Assembly: GCF_001486585.1 (NCBI RefSeq)
Contig: NZ_LN909042.1
Coordinates: forward strand, 62,001-126,000
Reading direction: 5' to 3'
Length of the DNA stretch: 64,000 nt
From: Paenibacillus senegalimassiliensis
GTDB lineage: Bacteria; Bacillota; Bacilli; Paenibacillales; Paenibacillaceae
The translations under genes and the position numbers were made by a program. Below are positions 45,119 through 54,986 of the stretch, piece by piece (position 1 is the stretch's first letter; each line of letters starts with the position of its first letter). Below the pieces are notes generated by a model. It saw only the letters and a list, made by a program, of their open reading frames with translations, was not told the DNA's origin and ran no database searches.

Positions 45119-47542
45119 TTGGACTATATTGCACACGTGCGGGAAAGTGATGGGGAGCCACAGCCACTGGAGTATCACTTGCTAGGAGCCATGCGATTGG
45201 CTGAGTTCGCCGGGGAGCCACTTGGTATTCGGCATATTACGGGTCTGGCAGGTCTACTTCATGATCTCGGGAAATACGCGTTAGCATTTCAAGACTATTT
45301 GCGCGAAGCTGTAGCTCATCCGGAAGCTCCTGCTAAGCGGGGAAGTGTAGATCATTCTACAGCCGGGGGGCGCTTGCTCTATGATCTTTACCATAAGCAG
45401 CGGGGGAAAGGGATCTTGGCTGAGATTGTCGGCAACGCCATCATTTCACATCATTCCAGCTTGCACGATTACATTAGCCCAGAACTGGAAACTCCTTATT
45501 TACGTAGAGTTCGAGATAAGGAGGATGTTCCTGAATACGAAGCCTGCACCAGACTATTCTTTGAGCGCGTGATGGACCGTGAAGCATTTGAACAATACGT
45601 GGAGCAAGCGGTACAAGAGATGAATGCTTATCTCGCCGTTCCGTCCTCTTTCACCATGGAAATGAAATGCCTTTATCTGACCAAATTTGTATTTAGTGCT
45701 CTAATCGATGCAGATCGTACGGATACGCGGCGATTTGAGGAGCAAATCACAGAGAACGAAGAGCAAGCCCTCAATACGGAGGAACTGTTCGAGAATTATT
45801 ACGCTAAATTAATGGATAAGCTGGGGGGATTGGCGGGTCATACTTCTGCTGCCTCCCGAGTTAATCAACTAAGAAGGGAAATGTCGGAACAGTGCGAGCG
45901 GGCTGCGTATAAGCCTTCCGGTATTTACACCTTGTCCATCCCTACTGGCGGCGGCAAGACGTTAGCCAGTCTTCGTTATGCACTCAGACATGCGATAGAG
46001 CACCATAAGAAGCGCATTATATATGTCCTGCCATACACCACCATCATAGAACAGAACGCTGCGGAGGTACGGGAAATTCTGCAGGACGATGTTCACATTT
46101 TGGAGCATCACTCCAATGTGATTGACGAGCTTAATGATGATGAGATGGACGATGGATTGATTCATATTCGGCAAAAATTAAAGCTGGCCAAGGACAATTG
46201 GGATTGCCCGATTATCTTTACGACGATGGTGCAATTTCTGAACGTGTTCTACGCCAAAAGCAATCGAAATGTTCGTAGGCTGCACCACCTTGCGGGATCA
46301 GTGATTATATTCGACGAGGTGCAGAAGGTTCCGGTGTCCTGTGTCTCTCTATTTAATGAGGCCTTGAACTTTCTGAATGACTATGGACAATCCAGCATGG
46401 TGTTATGCACGGCTACCCAGCCTGCTCTGGACATGGTAGAACATGAATTGCATCTACCCCCTAATGCTGAAATGGTCAGCAACCTGGACGATGTGATTAA
46501 GGCATTCAAGCGGGTGGAGTTAAGCGATCAGGCGACCTCCAGGGTGTTCACCAATGAGAGCCTGGCCGACTGGGTACTGGATAGGCTGGAAGAGAAGCGG
46601 GATATGCTGATTATTTTGAACACGAAGCCTGTAGTTAAGGACTTGTACGAGCGCTTAAAGGGAGTTGAACACGGTGCTGTGGTGTACCACTTAAGCACGT
46701 CCATGTGTGCGGCTCATCGTAAGCAGGAATTAGACAAAATCAGAGGGTGCCTGAACAGAAAAGAAAAGATAATCTGCATCAGCACACCGCTCATTGAAGC
46801 CGGGGTGGATGTTAGCTTCCAGTGCGTTGTTCGCTCTTTAGCGGGGCTGGATTCTGTGGCGCAGGCGGCAGGGCGCTGTAACCGTCACGGTGAAGAGTCG
46901 CTTCAGCAGGTGTACATGATTGATCATGCCGAGGAGAACCTGAAGCATCTTAACGAGATTCGCAAAGGGAAAGACATAACCAAACGAATGCTTACGGACA
47001 TGTTGCGGGACGAGTCAGCTCACGGCGGCTACCTATTATCGGACAAGGCCATGCGGCTTTACTTCAAGCACTTTTATGCCGAGGTTAAGCCGTTATTGAA
47101 ATTTGATATTCCAAAGCTAAAGCTGAACATGATGAAACTGCTGTTTGACCCTCCTCTGGAAAATAGATACTTCCAGGACTACTGTCAAAGTTACGCCAAG
47201 CAACCGCCGCTTAAGCAGTTTAATAGCCCTCGAACAGCGGCCGATCATTTTCGCGTGATAGAGGATTTGACCACTCCGGTCATTGCTCCTTATGGGGAAG
47301 GTGCTCATATTATCGCTGAATTGAACGGAGCAAGCCGCATTGAGGATTTGGGTCGCTTACTGCGCCAGGCACAGCAATATACCGTTAATTTGTTCCCTCA
47401 TGAGAAAATCAAGCTGGATCAGAATCAAGGACTGGAGGCCTGTCTCGACGGACAAATCCTTGTGCTGCGAGAGGGAGCCTATAATGAAGAGTTTGGACTG
47501 GATTTAGAGAATGATAGCTGGGGAAGCGCCTCTATTTTCTAG
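45119..47542 (+). CDS. cas3: Cas3, HD nuclease-helicase (type I-C)
   Basis: 807 residues. The N-terminal HD nuclease has YHLLG (H20), LLHDLGK (HD near 48), DHSTAGG and SHHSSLHD. The superfamily 2 helicase has SIPTGGGKTLASLRYAL (Walker A near 280), IIFDEVQKVP (near 396) and LCTATQP, then a C-terminal helicase domain with STPLIEAGVDVSF and QAAGRCNRHGE. It degrades DNA that Cascade has bound. Translation starts at TTG 45119 after GGGAGGT at 8-nt spacing. All motifs are intact. Confidence 0.96.
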   Translation: MDYIAHVRESDGEPQPLEYHLLGAMRLAEFAGEPLGIRHITGLAGLLHDLGKYALAFQDYLREAVAHPEAPAKRGSVDHSTAGGRLLYDLYHKQRGKGILAEIVGNAIISHHSSLHDYISPELETPYLRRVRDKEDVPEYEACTRLFFERVMDREAFEQYVEQAVQEMNAYLAVPSSFTMEMKCLYLTKFVFSALIDADRTDTRRFEEQITENEEQALNTEELFENYYAKLMDKLGGLAGHTSAASRVNQLRREMSEQCERAAYKPSGIYTLSIPTGGGKTLASLRYALRHAIEHHKKRIIYVLPYTTIIEQNAAEVREILQDDVHILEHHSNVIDELNDDEMDDGLIHIRQKLKLAKDNWDCPIIFTTMVQFLNVFYAKSNRNVRRLHHLAGSVIIFDEVQKVPVSCVSLFNEALNFLNDYGQSSMVLCTATQPALDMVEHELHLPPNAEMVSNLDDVIKAFKRVELSDQATSRVFTNESLADWVLDRLEEKRDMLIILNTKPVVKDLYERLKGVEHGAVVYHLSTSMCAAHRKQELDKIRGCLNRKEKIICISTPLIEAGVDVSFQCVVRSLAGLDSVAQAAGRCNRHGEESLQQVYMIDHAEENLKHLNEIRKGKDITKRMLTDMLRDESAHGGYLLSDKAMRLYFKHFYAEVKPLLKFDIPKLKLNMMKLLFDPPLENRYFQDYCQSYAKQPPLKQFNSPRTAADHFRVIEDLTTPVIAPYGEGAHIIAELNGASRIEDLGRLLRQAQQYTVNLFPHEKIKLDQNQGLEACLDGQILVLREGAYNEEFGLDLENDSWGSASIF

Positions 47543-47601
47543 TCTGCGATTTGGTCACTTAAACTTTTACAACGATTCCATGGGAAAGGAGGTGAATGCT
47601 G

Positions 47602-48324
47602 ATGATAAGAAATGCTGTGGAGTTTGCTGTTTACGGTGATTACGCCTTGTTTACAGACCCGTTAACCAAGCTTGGGGGTGAGAAGCTAAGCTATCAGGTG
47701 CCCACCTATCAGGCTCTCAAGGGCATCGTGGAGAGCATCTACTGGAAGCCAACGCTGCTGATGGTTGTGGATGAGGTTCGTATCATGAACGCAATTCGGA
47801 TGGAATCCAAGGGAGTAAGACCTATTGATTATAGTGGTGGCAATACACTGGCTAATTACACTTACCTCAAGGATGTCCATTATCAGGTTAGATGCCACTT
47901 TGAGTTTAATCTCAATCGTCCAGATATGGAATTTGATCGCAACGAGCATAAGCACCACAATATCCTCAAGCGAAGCGTCAAAGCAGGGGGGCGGCGGGAC
48001 ATTTTTCTCGGCACCCGCGAGTGTCAGGGTTACGTAGAGCCTTGTGTATTTGGAGAAGGGGATAGCTTCTATGATCAATACGGAGATATTCATCTAGGCA
48101 CGATGGTACACGGTATTAACTATCCAGATGAGACAGGACGGGATCAGATGGAGGTGCGGCTGTGGCAGCCGGTGATGAAGAATGGAATTATTACGTTTGA
48201 TCGGCCAGAGAGCTGCACTCAGATACGTGTAATTTCACCAATGAAACCAAAGGTGTTTGACGACAGTAATGTCCAGTCTGCCGAGCAACTACTGGCCGGT
48301 TGGGGAGAGGAGGAGGTTCAGTGA
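47602..48324 (+). CDS. cas5c: Cas5c (Cas5d), crRNA-processing Cascade subunit
   Basis: 240 residues from ATG 47602 ([35 protein letters not shown]). In type I-C there is no Cas6; Cas5c itself cuts the repeat hairpin and stays on the crRNA 5' handle. [26 protein letters not shown] is the conserved N-terminal RAMP region. The [11 protein letters not shown] stretch (near residue 115) carries the Lys/His expected at the active site. ATG 47602 is preferred to 47596 because AGGAGG lies nine bases upstream. It overlaps cas8c by 4 bp. Confidence 0.95.
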   Translation: MIRNAVEFAVYGDYALFTDPLTKLGGEKLSYQVPTYQALKGIVESIYWKPTLLMVVDEVRIMNAIRMESKGVRPIDYSGGNTLANYTYLKDVHYQVRCHFEFNLNRPDMEFDRNEHKHHNILKRSVKAGGRRDIFLGTRECQGYVEPCVFGEGDSFYDQYGDIHLGTMVHGINYPDETGRDQMEVRLWQPVMKNGIITFDRPESCTQIRVISPMKPKVFDDSNVQSAEQLLAGWGEEEVQ

Positions 48325-50255
48325 GTTGGCTGCTTAACTTATATGAGACCTATGAGTCCAATTTAGATAGGGTAGGCGAGATAGGATTAAGATACAACCG
48401 TGAGTATACGCTGCTTCCGGTATCGCATACCACGCAAAATGCCCATATTGAAGTGCTTGTAACTGAGGCAGGAGAGTTTCACTCAGCAAAGGTAATCGAC
48501 AAGAGTGAAGCCAGTACCCTGATTCCATGTACAGAGAAATCGGCCAGTCGGGCGGGTTCCGTCATCGCCCCTTACCCGCTGCATGACAAGTTAAGCTATG
48601 TCGCAGGGGACTATGTCGCTTATGGCGGACAGATTAAAGGAGAAGAGCCCTTCGCAACCTACATACAAGATTTACAGAATTGGGCGGAGTCCACCTATAC
48701 ACATCCCAAGGTAGTGAGCATTTACCGCTATTTGAGGAAAAGAAGGTTAATTCGCGATCTCGTCGAAGTCAGTCGCATTCTGGCTGTGGATGACCAGCAA
48801 CAACTTATTGACAAATGGGATAACAAATACAGCGATCGATACGCGGTGAAGCCTGAGATATTTAGCGTGATTGCAGGGGATCAGACCAGCGCCTTTGTTC
48901 GCTTCACCGTCTATTCGCCGGACGATCGACTTGAAGAGGTCTGGAAGGACGCTGAGGTTCACGCTTCCTTCATCAACTATTATCAAGAGAAGCTGGGAGA
49001 TGAAGACCTCTGTTATGTGACGGGAGGGCGACTCCCTAGTACCGACAAGCACGCCAATAAGATACGTAATGCGGGTGACAAAGCCAAACTGATCTCAGCC
49101 AACGACAAGACAGGCTTTACCTATCGTGGTCGCTTTACGGATAGTCGCGATGCGGCGAGTATAAGCTACGAGGTTTCACAAAAGGCACATAATGCCTTGA
49201 AATGGCTTATTCAGCGTCAGGGGAAGACGATTGATGATCGGGTCTTCCTGGTATGGGGCAACGCTGCCCTGTATATTCCTGATCCTGGCGAGGACACCTA
49301 TTCGCTTAATCCAGAGGTGGTCCTTAAGTCCAATACGTACGAGACGCTGGCTACTGAAGTGGACAAGGCGCTTGATGGGTATAGAAGCAAAATGGTGCAA
49401 GGCGAGGTAAGTTCGGCAAGGACAGGCGTGAACATCCTGATCCTCGACTCTGCCACAACTGGACGTATGGCGGTGCTGTATTACCGGAATATGGACAAGG
49501 AGCTGTACCTGGATCGGCTTAAGCATTGGCATACAACCTGCGCCTGGCTCCATCGGTATCGGAAAAATGAGCAGGGGGAATTCACGACCTTCTATGGCGC
49601 TCCGGCGACACGCGACATTGCCTTCGCAGCCTATGGTCCACGTGCAGGAGACAAAGTGGTAAAGGGCCTCATGGAGCGGATGCTGCCCTGTATCGTTGAT
49701 GGCTCCAGAGTACCGCTTGATATTATCAGGAGCCTGGTGAACCGGGCCTCTAACCCGGTAGCTTTAGAGCGCTGGGAATGGGAGAAGACGCTTAGTATTA
49801 CCTGTGCTTTATTAGACAAGCACTTATATGATCGACGGGAGGGAATCGGCATGCCACTAGATGAACAGAACGATGATCGCAGTTATTTATTTGGAAGAAT
49901 GCTCGCCGTAGCCGATGTGCTGGAGAGACGGGCGTTAGGGAAGGAAGACCGGGCAACGAATGCGATCCGCTATATGAATACATTCTCTCAGCATCCGGAA
50001 CGTACCTGGAAGGTAATTCAGGCTGCCCTACAGCCTTATCAGGCCCGATTGGGGTGGAAAGCCACCGGTCTGACCAGAATTATGGATGAAATCGCCTTTA
50101 AGTTCGATCCGAAGGAGTTCAACAATCAGGCATTAACCGGGAAGTATTTGCTAGGGTTTTACAGTCAAAGACATGCGTTATATCAAAGCAAACAACAGGA
50201 TAATGCCACTGACACAGATAAATCCCAAGAAGATGAGAACCAATCCAACGAATAA
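48321..50255 (+). CDS. cas8c: Cas8c (Csd1), large Cascade subunit
   Basis: 644 residues starting [14 protein letters not shown], the standard Csd1 opening. It recognises the PAM and stabilises the R-loop in type I-C Cascade. GTG 48321 overlaps the cas5c stop (GTGA), with GGAGGAGG upstream. The interior open frame is likely also to yield a small Cas11c from an internal start, as reported for other I-C operons; I did not locate a convincing internal ribosome site. Length is within the usual range and no frameshift is seen. Confidence 0.93.
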   Translation: MSWLLNLYETYESNLDRVGEIGLRYNREYTLLPVSHTTQNAHIEVLVTEAGEFHSAKVIDKSEASTLIPCTEKSASRAGSVIAPYPLHDKLSYVAGDYVAYGGQIKGEEPFATYIQDLQNWAESTYTHPKVVSIYRYLRKRRLIRDLVEVSRILAVDDQQQLIDKWDNKYSDRYAVKPEIFSVIAGDQTSAFVRFTVYSPDDRLEEVWKDAEVHASFINYYQEKLGDEDLCYVTGGRLPSTDKHANKIRNAGDKAKLISANDKTGFTYRGRFTDSRDAASISYEVSQKAHNALKWLIQRQGKTIDDRVFLVWGNAALYIPDPGEDTYSLNPEVVLKSNTYETLATEVDKALDGYRSKMVQGEVSSARTGVNILILDSATTGRMAVLYYRNMDKELYLDRLKHWHTTCAWLHRYRKNEQGEFTTFYGAPATRDIAFAAYGPRAGDKVVKGLMERMLPCIVDGSRVPLDIIRSLVNRASNPVALERWEWEKTLSITCALLDKHLYDRREGIGMPLDEQNDDRSYLFGRMLAVADVLERRALGKEDRATNAIRYMNTFSQHPERTWKVIQAALQPYQARLGWKATGLTRIMDEIAFKFDPKEFNNQALTGKYLLGFYSQRHALYQSKQQDNATDTDKSQEDENQSNE

Positions 50256-50268
50256 GGAGTGAACGAAA

Positions 50269-51132
50269 ATGAGTAGCTTGGATCATAAAATTGATTTTGC
50301 CGTAGTTCTGTCCGTAACGGGTGCTAATCCCAACGGTGACCCACTCAATGGCAATCGTCCACGCCAGAATTATGATGGCTATGGTGAGATTTCAGATGTC
50401 GCTATTAAGCGGAAAATTCGTAATCGTCTACAGGATTTGGGAGAAGCCATTTTTGTACAATCCAATGACCGTAAGAATGACGTATATAGTAGTTTGAGAG
50501 AACGCGCAGAAGGAAATGCACGGCTTAGTGAAGTAGCCAAGAATAAGAAGGCAACTAGTGATGATTTTGCTGAAATTGCTTGTCAGGAATGGATCGATGT
50601 TCGCAGCTTTGGGCAAGTATTTGCCTTTAAGGGAGCAGCAAGTGGTGGCGGTGTGTCTGTCGGGGTAAGAGGTCCTGTCTCAATTCACGCAGCTCGCAGC
50701 GTAGCCCCTATTGATATTACGAGTACGCAGATCACCAAGAGTGTCAATTCCGAGCCAGGAGAAAAGCGTAGCTCCGACACCATGGGGATGAAGCACCGGG
50801 TAGACTTTGGCGTGTATGTCTTCTACGGAAGTATCAACACACAACTAGCGGAGAAGACCGGATTTAGTAACGAGGATGCGGACAAAATCAAGCAAGCACT
50901 CTTAACCTTGTTTGAAAATGATCTGTCTTCAGCTCGTCCAGAAGGTAGCATGGAAGTACGCAAGCTGTATTGGTGGGAGCATAGCTCCAAGCTGGGGCAA
51001 TATTCTTCGGCTCAAGTACACCGCTCGCTGGCGGTCAGCTCCAAAACGGACGAGCCACAGTCTTTTGACGATTATGTCATTGAATTATCTGAACTTGACG
51101 GCCTGAAGGTCGAAGTGTTGGATGGACGGTAA
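50269..51132 (+). CDS. cas7c: Cas7c (Csd2), Cascade backbone
   Basis: 287 residues: FAVVLSVTGANPNGDPLNGNRPRQNYDGYGEISDVAIKRKIRNRLQD is the family signature, and SFGQVFAFKGAASGGGVSVGVRGPVSI follows. Copies polymerise along the crRNA spacer. AAGGAGTGAACGAAA precedes the ATG, a strong ribosome site that suits the high subunit number. The 3' end overlaps cas4 by 11 bp. Confidence 0.95.
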   Translation: MSSLDHKIDFAVVLSVTGANPNGDPLNGNRPRQNYDGYGEISDVAIKRKIRNRLQDLGEAIFVQSNDRKNDVYSSLRERAEGNARLSEVAKNKKATSDDFAEIACQEWIDVRSFGQVFAFKGAASGGGVSVGVRGPVSIHAARSVAPIDITSTQITKSVNSEPGEKRSSDTMGMKHRVDFGVYVFYGSINTQLAEKTGFSNEDADKIKQALLTLFENDLSSARPEGSMEVRKLYWWEHSSKLGQYSSAQVHRSLAVSSKTDEPQSFDDYVIELSELDGLKVEVLDGR

Positions 51133-51781
51133 TCGGGACGAAGATGAGCTGATGCTGTCAGGCATCCAGCATTTTCAGTTCTGCAAGCGGCAGTGGGCGC
51201 TCATTCATATTGAGCAGCAATGGGAAGAGAACGTAGGCACAATCGAAGGACAGTATTTGCACCGGAAGGCGGATCAGCCCTTCGTGCGGGAGAAGCGTGG
51301 AGACAAGCTGATCGTTCGGGCATTACCGGTTAAATCTGCCGAACTTGGTATTACGGGAATCTGTGACGTTGTTGAGTTTACACGGGATGACGATGGCGTA
51401 CAAATCCAGGGTGCGGAAGGCAAATACACGGCTTGTCCTGTTGAATATAAGCGGGGCAAGCCCAAGAAAGATGAAGCTGATATTCTCCAGTTGGCTGCGC
51501 AAGCGATATGTCTGGAGGAGATGCTGCTATGTCCGGTTCCCGTAGGCTACATGTTCTACAATGAAATCAAGCGTAGAATTGAAGTGCCACTGACAGCAGA
51601 GTTGAAGGATCGGGTTCGCTCTATTTTCGGAGAGATGCGTGAATATTATCACCGAAGACATACGCCGAAGGTGAAGACGGGTGCTTTTTGCGCTAAATGC
51701 TCTTTACAATCCGTATGTGTGCCTGAAGTGCTGAATAAACGTTCCGTCAAAAGCTATATCGAAGGGAAAATCAAGGAATGA
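51122..51781 (+). CDS. cas4: Cas4, iron-sulfur adaptation nuclease
   Basis: 219 residues. Four cysteines for a [4Fe-4S] cluster are in HFQFCKRQW (C21) and CAKCSLQSVC (near 188-197). The RecB-like nuclease core has GICDVVEF and CPVEYKRGKPKKDEADILQLAAQAICLEEM (Asp, Glu-x-Lys). It trims prespacers and enforces PAM selection with Cas1-Cas2. It overlaps cas7c by 11 bp and cas1 by 4 bp. Confidence 0.95.
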   Translation: MDGNRDEDELMLSGIQHFQFCKRQWALIHIEQQWEENVGTIEGQYLHRKADQPFVREKRGDKLIVRALPVKSAELGITGICDVVEFTRDDDGVQIQGAEGKYTACPVEYKRGKPKKDEADILQLAAQAICLEEMLLCPVPVGYMFYNEIKRRIEVPLTAELKDRVRSIFGEMREYYHRRHTPKVKTGAFCAKCSLQSVCVPEVLNKRSVKSYIEGKIKE

Positions 51782-52809
51782 AAAAGCTGCTAAATACGCT
51801 CTTCGTGAATCAACCGGACGTTTATCTGTCTCTGGATGGAGATAACATTGTGCTGCTGAAGGATCAGGAGACGTTGGGCCGTCTTCCGCTTCATAATCTG
51901 GAATCTATCGTTGCCTTTGGTTATACAGGTGCCAGCCCTGCATTGATGGGTTATTGTGCTGAACGGAATATATCCATCACATTTATGACCATGAATGGAC
52001 GGTTCCTGGCCCGCGTCATTGGAGCCAGTCGAGGTAATGTCGTTCTGCGTAAGAAGCAATACGCGATATCGGAGAGTGAGTTGCAGTCGGCCAGGGTGGC
52101 TCGTAACTTCATTCTTGGCAAAATATATAATCACAAATGGATGCTAGAACGGATGACGCGCGATTACCCGCTGCGTATTGATGTTGACCAGTTCAAAGAG
52201 GCTTCAGCCCAGTTATCTGCTGCGATGGACGCCATTTGGGAATGCGATGATCTGGAACGCTTGCGTGGGCTAGAGGGACAAGCGGCACTTAGCTATAATA
52301 AGCTGTGGGATCATATGATTTTGCAGCAAAAAGAAGACTTTCAATTTCACACCCGCTCTCGTCGTCCGCCGCTTGATAAGGTGAACGCTATGCTATCGCT
52401 GGCTTATACCTTGCTGGCACATGATATGACCTCTGCCCTGGAAGGGGTTGGGCTGGACGCTTACGTGGGGTTCCTGCATCGTGACCGCCCTGGACGCGCC
52501 TCGTTAGCGCTTGATGTGATGGAGGAGTTGCGGGGCATTTATGCGGATCGCTTTGTGTTGTCACTCATCAATAAAAGGGTTGTCAGTGCCAATGATTTCG
52601 TTCATAAAGAGAATGGGGCGGTGCTGCTGACGGACGAAGGCCGCAAAACCTTTCTGTCCGCTTGGCAGAACCGCAAGCAAGAGAAGATCAAGCATCCCTA
52701 TCTCGGTGAAAACATTTCATGGGGCCTGCTCCCGCATGTACAGGCTCTGTTGCTCGCCAGGTATTTGCGCGGTGATCTGGATGAATATCCTCCATTTCTT
52801 TGGAAGTAG
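51778..52809 (+). CDS. cas1: Cas1, CRISPR integrase (type I-C)
   Basis: 343 residues with the subtype I-C start KKLLNTLFVNQPDVYLSLDGDNIVLL. The catalytic set is visible as LRGLEGQAALSYN (Glu), VGFLHRDRPGRASLALDVMEELR (His and Asp) and downstream acidic residues. It inserts new spacers at the leader end of the arrays. The cas2 start follows its stop directly. Confidence 0.96.
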   Translation: MKKLLNTLFVNQPDVYLSLDGDNIVLLKDQETLGRLPLHNLESIVAFGYTGASPALMGYCAERNISITFMTMNGRFLARVIGASRGNVVLRKKQYAISESELQSARVARNFILGKIYNHKWMLERMTRDYPLRIDVDQFKEASAQLSAAMDAIWECDDLERLRGLEGQAALSYNKLWDHMILQQKEDFQFHTRSRRPPLDKVNAMLSLAYTLLAHDMTSALEGVGLDAYVGFLHRDRPGRASLALDVMEELRGIYADRFVLSLINKRVVSANDFVHKENGAVLLTDEGRKTFLSAWQNRKQEKIKHPYLGENISWGLLPHVQALLLARYLRGDLDEYPPFLWK

Positions 52810-53109
52810 GTGTGGATCATACTGGTACTTGTCACTTATGATGTAAGCACAACGGATTCGGCCGGACAGCGTAGATTACGACAGGTGGCCAAGACTTGCC
52901 TCAATTGTGGGCAACGGGTGCAAAATTCTGTGTTTGAATGCATCGTGGATGCCGCCGAATGGACATCCTTGAGACTACGTCTGCTAGAACTCATTGACCC
53001 GGAGCAGGATAGTATCCGCTTCTACCAATTGGGTAACCAGTACAAGAACAAGATAGAGCATGTGGGTACGAAATCATCCCTTGATTTGGAGGGTCCACTA
53101 ATTCTCTAA
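52810..53109 (+). CDS. cas2: Cas2, CRISPR adaptation protein
   Basis: 99 residues, GTG start immediately after the cas1 stop. LVLVTYDVSTTDSAGQRRLRQVAKTCLNCGQRVQNSVFEC is the Cas2 signature. It forms the Cas1-Cas2 integration complex. Array 2 follows on the same strand, its leader motif starting 24 bp after the stop. Confidence 0.96.
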   Translation: MWIILVLVTYDVSTTDSAGQRRLRQVAKTCLNCGQRVQNSVFECIVDAAEWTSLRLRLLELIDPEQDSIRFYQLGNQYKNKIEHVGTKSSLDLEGPLIL

Positions 53110-53133
53110 CGGCCAGAATAGCATAAAATGTGC

Positions 53134-53303
53134 TGGTGCGAATGTGAAGCGAACATGATTCCCCTAGGGGATTCGCACCAAAATAAGTTACTTTCATTTG
53201 ATTATATGTAAAAATAAGTAATTATTTTACCGATTATTTATTGTCTAAGGGCTAAAAATGGCTATTTAAACTGAATAATACCCTTATTATGTTAAAAATC
53301 GGA
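53134..53303 (+). promoter_or_regulatory. CRISPR leader of array 2
   Basis: The same inverted repeat as in leader 1 (TGGTGCGAAT at 53134-53143, ATTCGCACCA at 53171-53180) is followed by the same AAAATAAGTTACTTTCATTT. The middle of the leader then diverges, but the distance to the first repeat is again exactly 123 bp and the last 13 bases are the same. Confidence 0.85.
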
Positions 53304-54810
53304 GTCGCACCCTACGCGGGTGCGTGGATTGAAATCCCACTCACGCAAAGCATCTGCAAGGACATCATGTCGCACCCTACGCGGGTGCGTGGATTGAAAT
53401 CATTCAGAGAGGTGAAAAACGGTGCCGCCCTTATTGTCGCACCCTACGCGGGTGCGTGGATTGAAATCTCCAGACTCCGTCTAATGCGGTCATATTCGGC
53501 GTCGCACCCTACGCGGGTGCGTGGATTGAAATAAACAAATCCCGCTCCAGCGCTTCAATCTTTGCACGTCGCACCCTACGCGGGTGCGTGGATTGAAATC
53601 CAAACTCCGTTGACCTGCTGCTGAAGCTCGAGGGTAGTCGCACCCTACGCGGGTGCGTGGATTGAAATATCTGCTCTGATCTTTACTTTTTGGAGATCGT
53701 ATAAGTCGCACCCTACGCGGGTGCGTGGATTGAAATTTCCGGTTGACCTAGGTAGCTTTTTTCCTGATCCTCGTCGCACCCTACGCGGGTGCGTGGATTG
53801 AAATGCAATGGTGTTGGCTTTGATGAAATCGGGCTTGGTCGCACCCTACGCGGGTGCGTGGATTGAAATCCCGCGCCGCAGTTGTAGCAAAAGCTCACAA
53901 GCAGTCGCACCCTACGCGGGTGCGTGGATTGAAATCCTAAGTTTTCGGGAGACCAAGCCTTTGACTTATTGGTCGCACCCTACGCGGGTGCGTGGATTGA
54001 AATGTTGACACGCTGCTGAACTTTCTGTATCGCTGCTTGTCGCACCCTACGCGGGTGCGTGGATTGAAATTCCCGTACGTACTCGACATCATATGATAAC
54101 AGCGTCGCACCCTACGCGGGTGCGTGGATTGAAATCCGCCTCCAATGCTACTAATAAAGCAGCACGGCAAAGTCGCACCCTACGCGGGTGCGTGGATTGA
54201 AATTCTAATAAGGTTAATGTAAGCATTAATGAAGTTATTGTCGCACCCTACGCGGGTGCGTGGATTGAAATATGACGCAGGCTCAAGTCAATGCTTTGTA
54301 TGTGGTCGCACCCTACGCGGGTGCGTGGATTGAAATTGTTCTTAGGGTCCGCTGTAATGATTGCACTTACGTCGCACCCTACGCGGGTGCGTGGATTGAA
54401 ATCATTTCCATCATCTCATCACCTCTTACGTCTTATAAGTCGCACCCTACGCGGGTGCGTGGATTGAAATGCTCCTGCGTTACTCCAAGATTAATAATCT
54501 CGTTGTCGCACCCTACGCGGGTGCGTGGATTGAAATACTGAGGTATTTCGGGAGCAGGCTGCAGAGATAAGGTCGCACCCTACGCGGGTGCGTGGATTGA
54601 AATACGACATCCGAGCCAAGTGTCGGCGACTCAAGAGTCGCACCCTACGCGGGTGCGTGGATTGAAATTGGGATCCATATTGATCAAGCCTGAAACCTTT
54701 GGTCGCACCCTACGCGGGGTGCGTGGATTGAAATCAGTAGTAGTACACCTGGGCGTTAATCGTCAGTTGTCGCACCCTACGCAGGTGCGTGGGTTGAAAT
54801 CGCTAGCCTA
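53304..54810 (+). CRISPR. CRISPR array 2, type I-C, 23 repeats and 22 spacers
   Basis: The repeat differs from array 1 at two positions (GTCGCACCCTACGC then GGGTGCGTGGATTGAAAT). Both lie in the hairpin and pair with each other (C-G here, T-A in array 1). I count starts from 53304 to 54779. The 22nd repeat (54702) has one extra G in the right arm. The last (54779) carries A instead of G in the stem and G in place of A in the 3' handle. The spacer at 53870-53903 is identical to spacer 2 of array 1. Confidence 0.98.
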
Positions 54811-54986
54811 TGTTGTTGGCTACGCTGTGTTATTTTGGGCACTCCCCTCGCAGGCACACAAATTAAACCCCATCTGGCCTTATACCGTACACGCCCACCT
54901 CCCATAGGAGTGTGGCTGTGCTAAAATATCAATAACATCAGATACCCGTTTTTGGAATAGAATTTCTGAAGGTGAGGGGAGAAGCT

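Noticed and set aside
48321..50255. Internal start for a separate Cas11c within cas8c
   Set aside because: Expected from other I-C systems, but I saw no ribosome site plus start clear enough to annotate.
45119..53109. Absence of cas6 as a sign of a degenerate CRISPR system
   Set aside because: Type I-C normally lacks cas6; Cas5c processes the crRNA and is present and intact.
43722..53772. Two spacers from different arrays sharing the 11-mer AGCTTTTTTCC
   Set aside because: Flanking bases and translations do not align, so chance in a T-rich stretch is likely.
54838..54869. Possible further decayed repeat after array 2 (GCAGG core with ATTAAA tail)
   Set aside because: Only about 13 of 32 positions agree and the spacer would be too short at 27 nt.
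53289..54907. Open frames across array 2 with VAPYAGAWIEI, FNPRTRVGCD and similar repeats
   Set aside because: Same artefact as in array 1.
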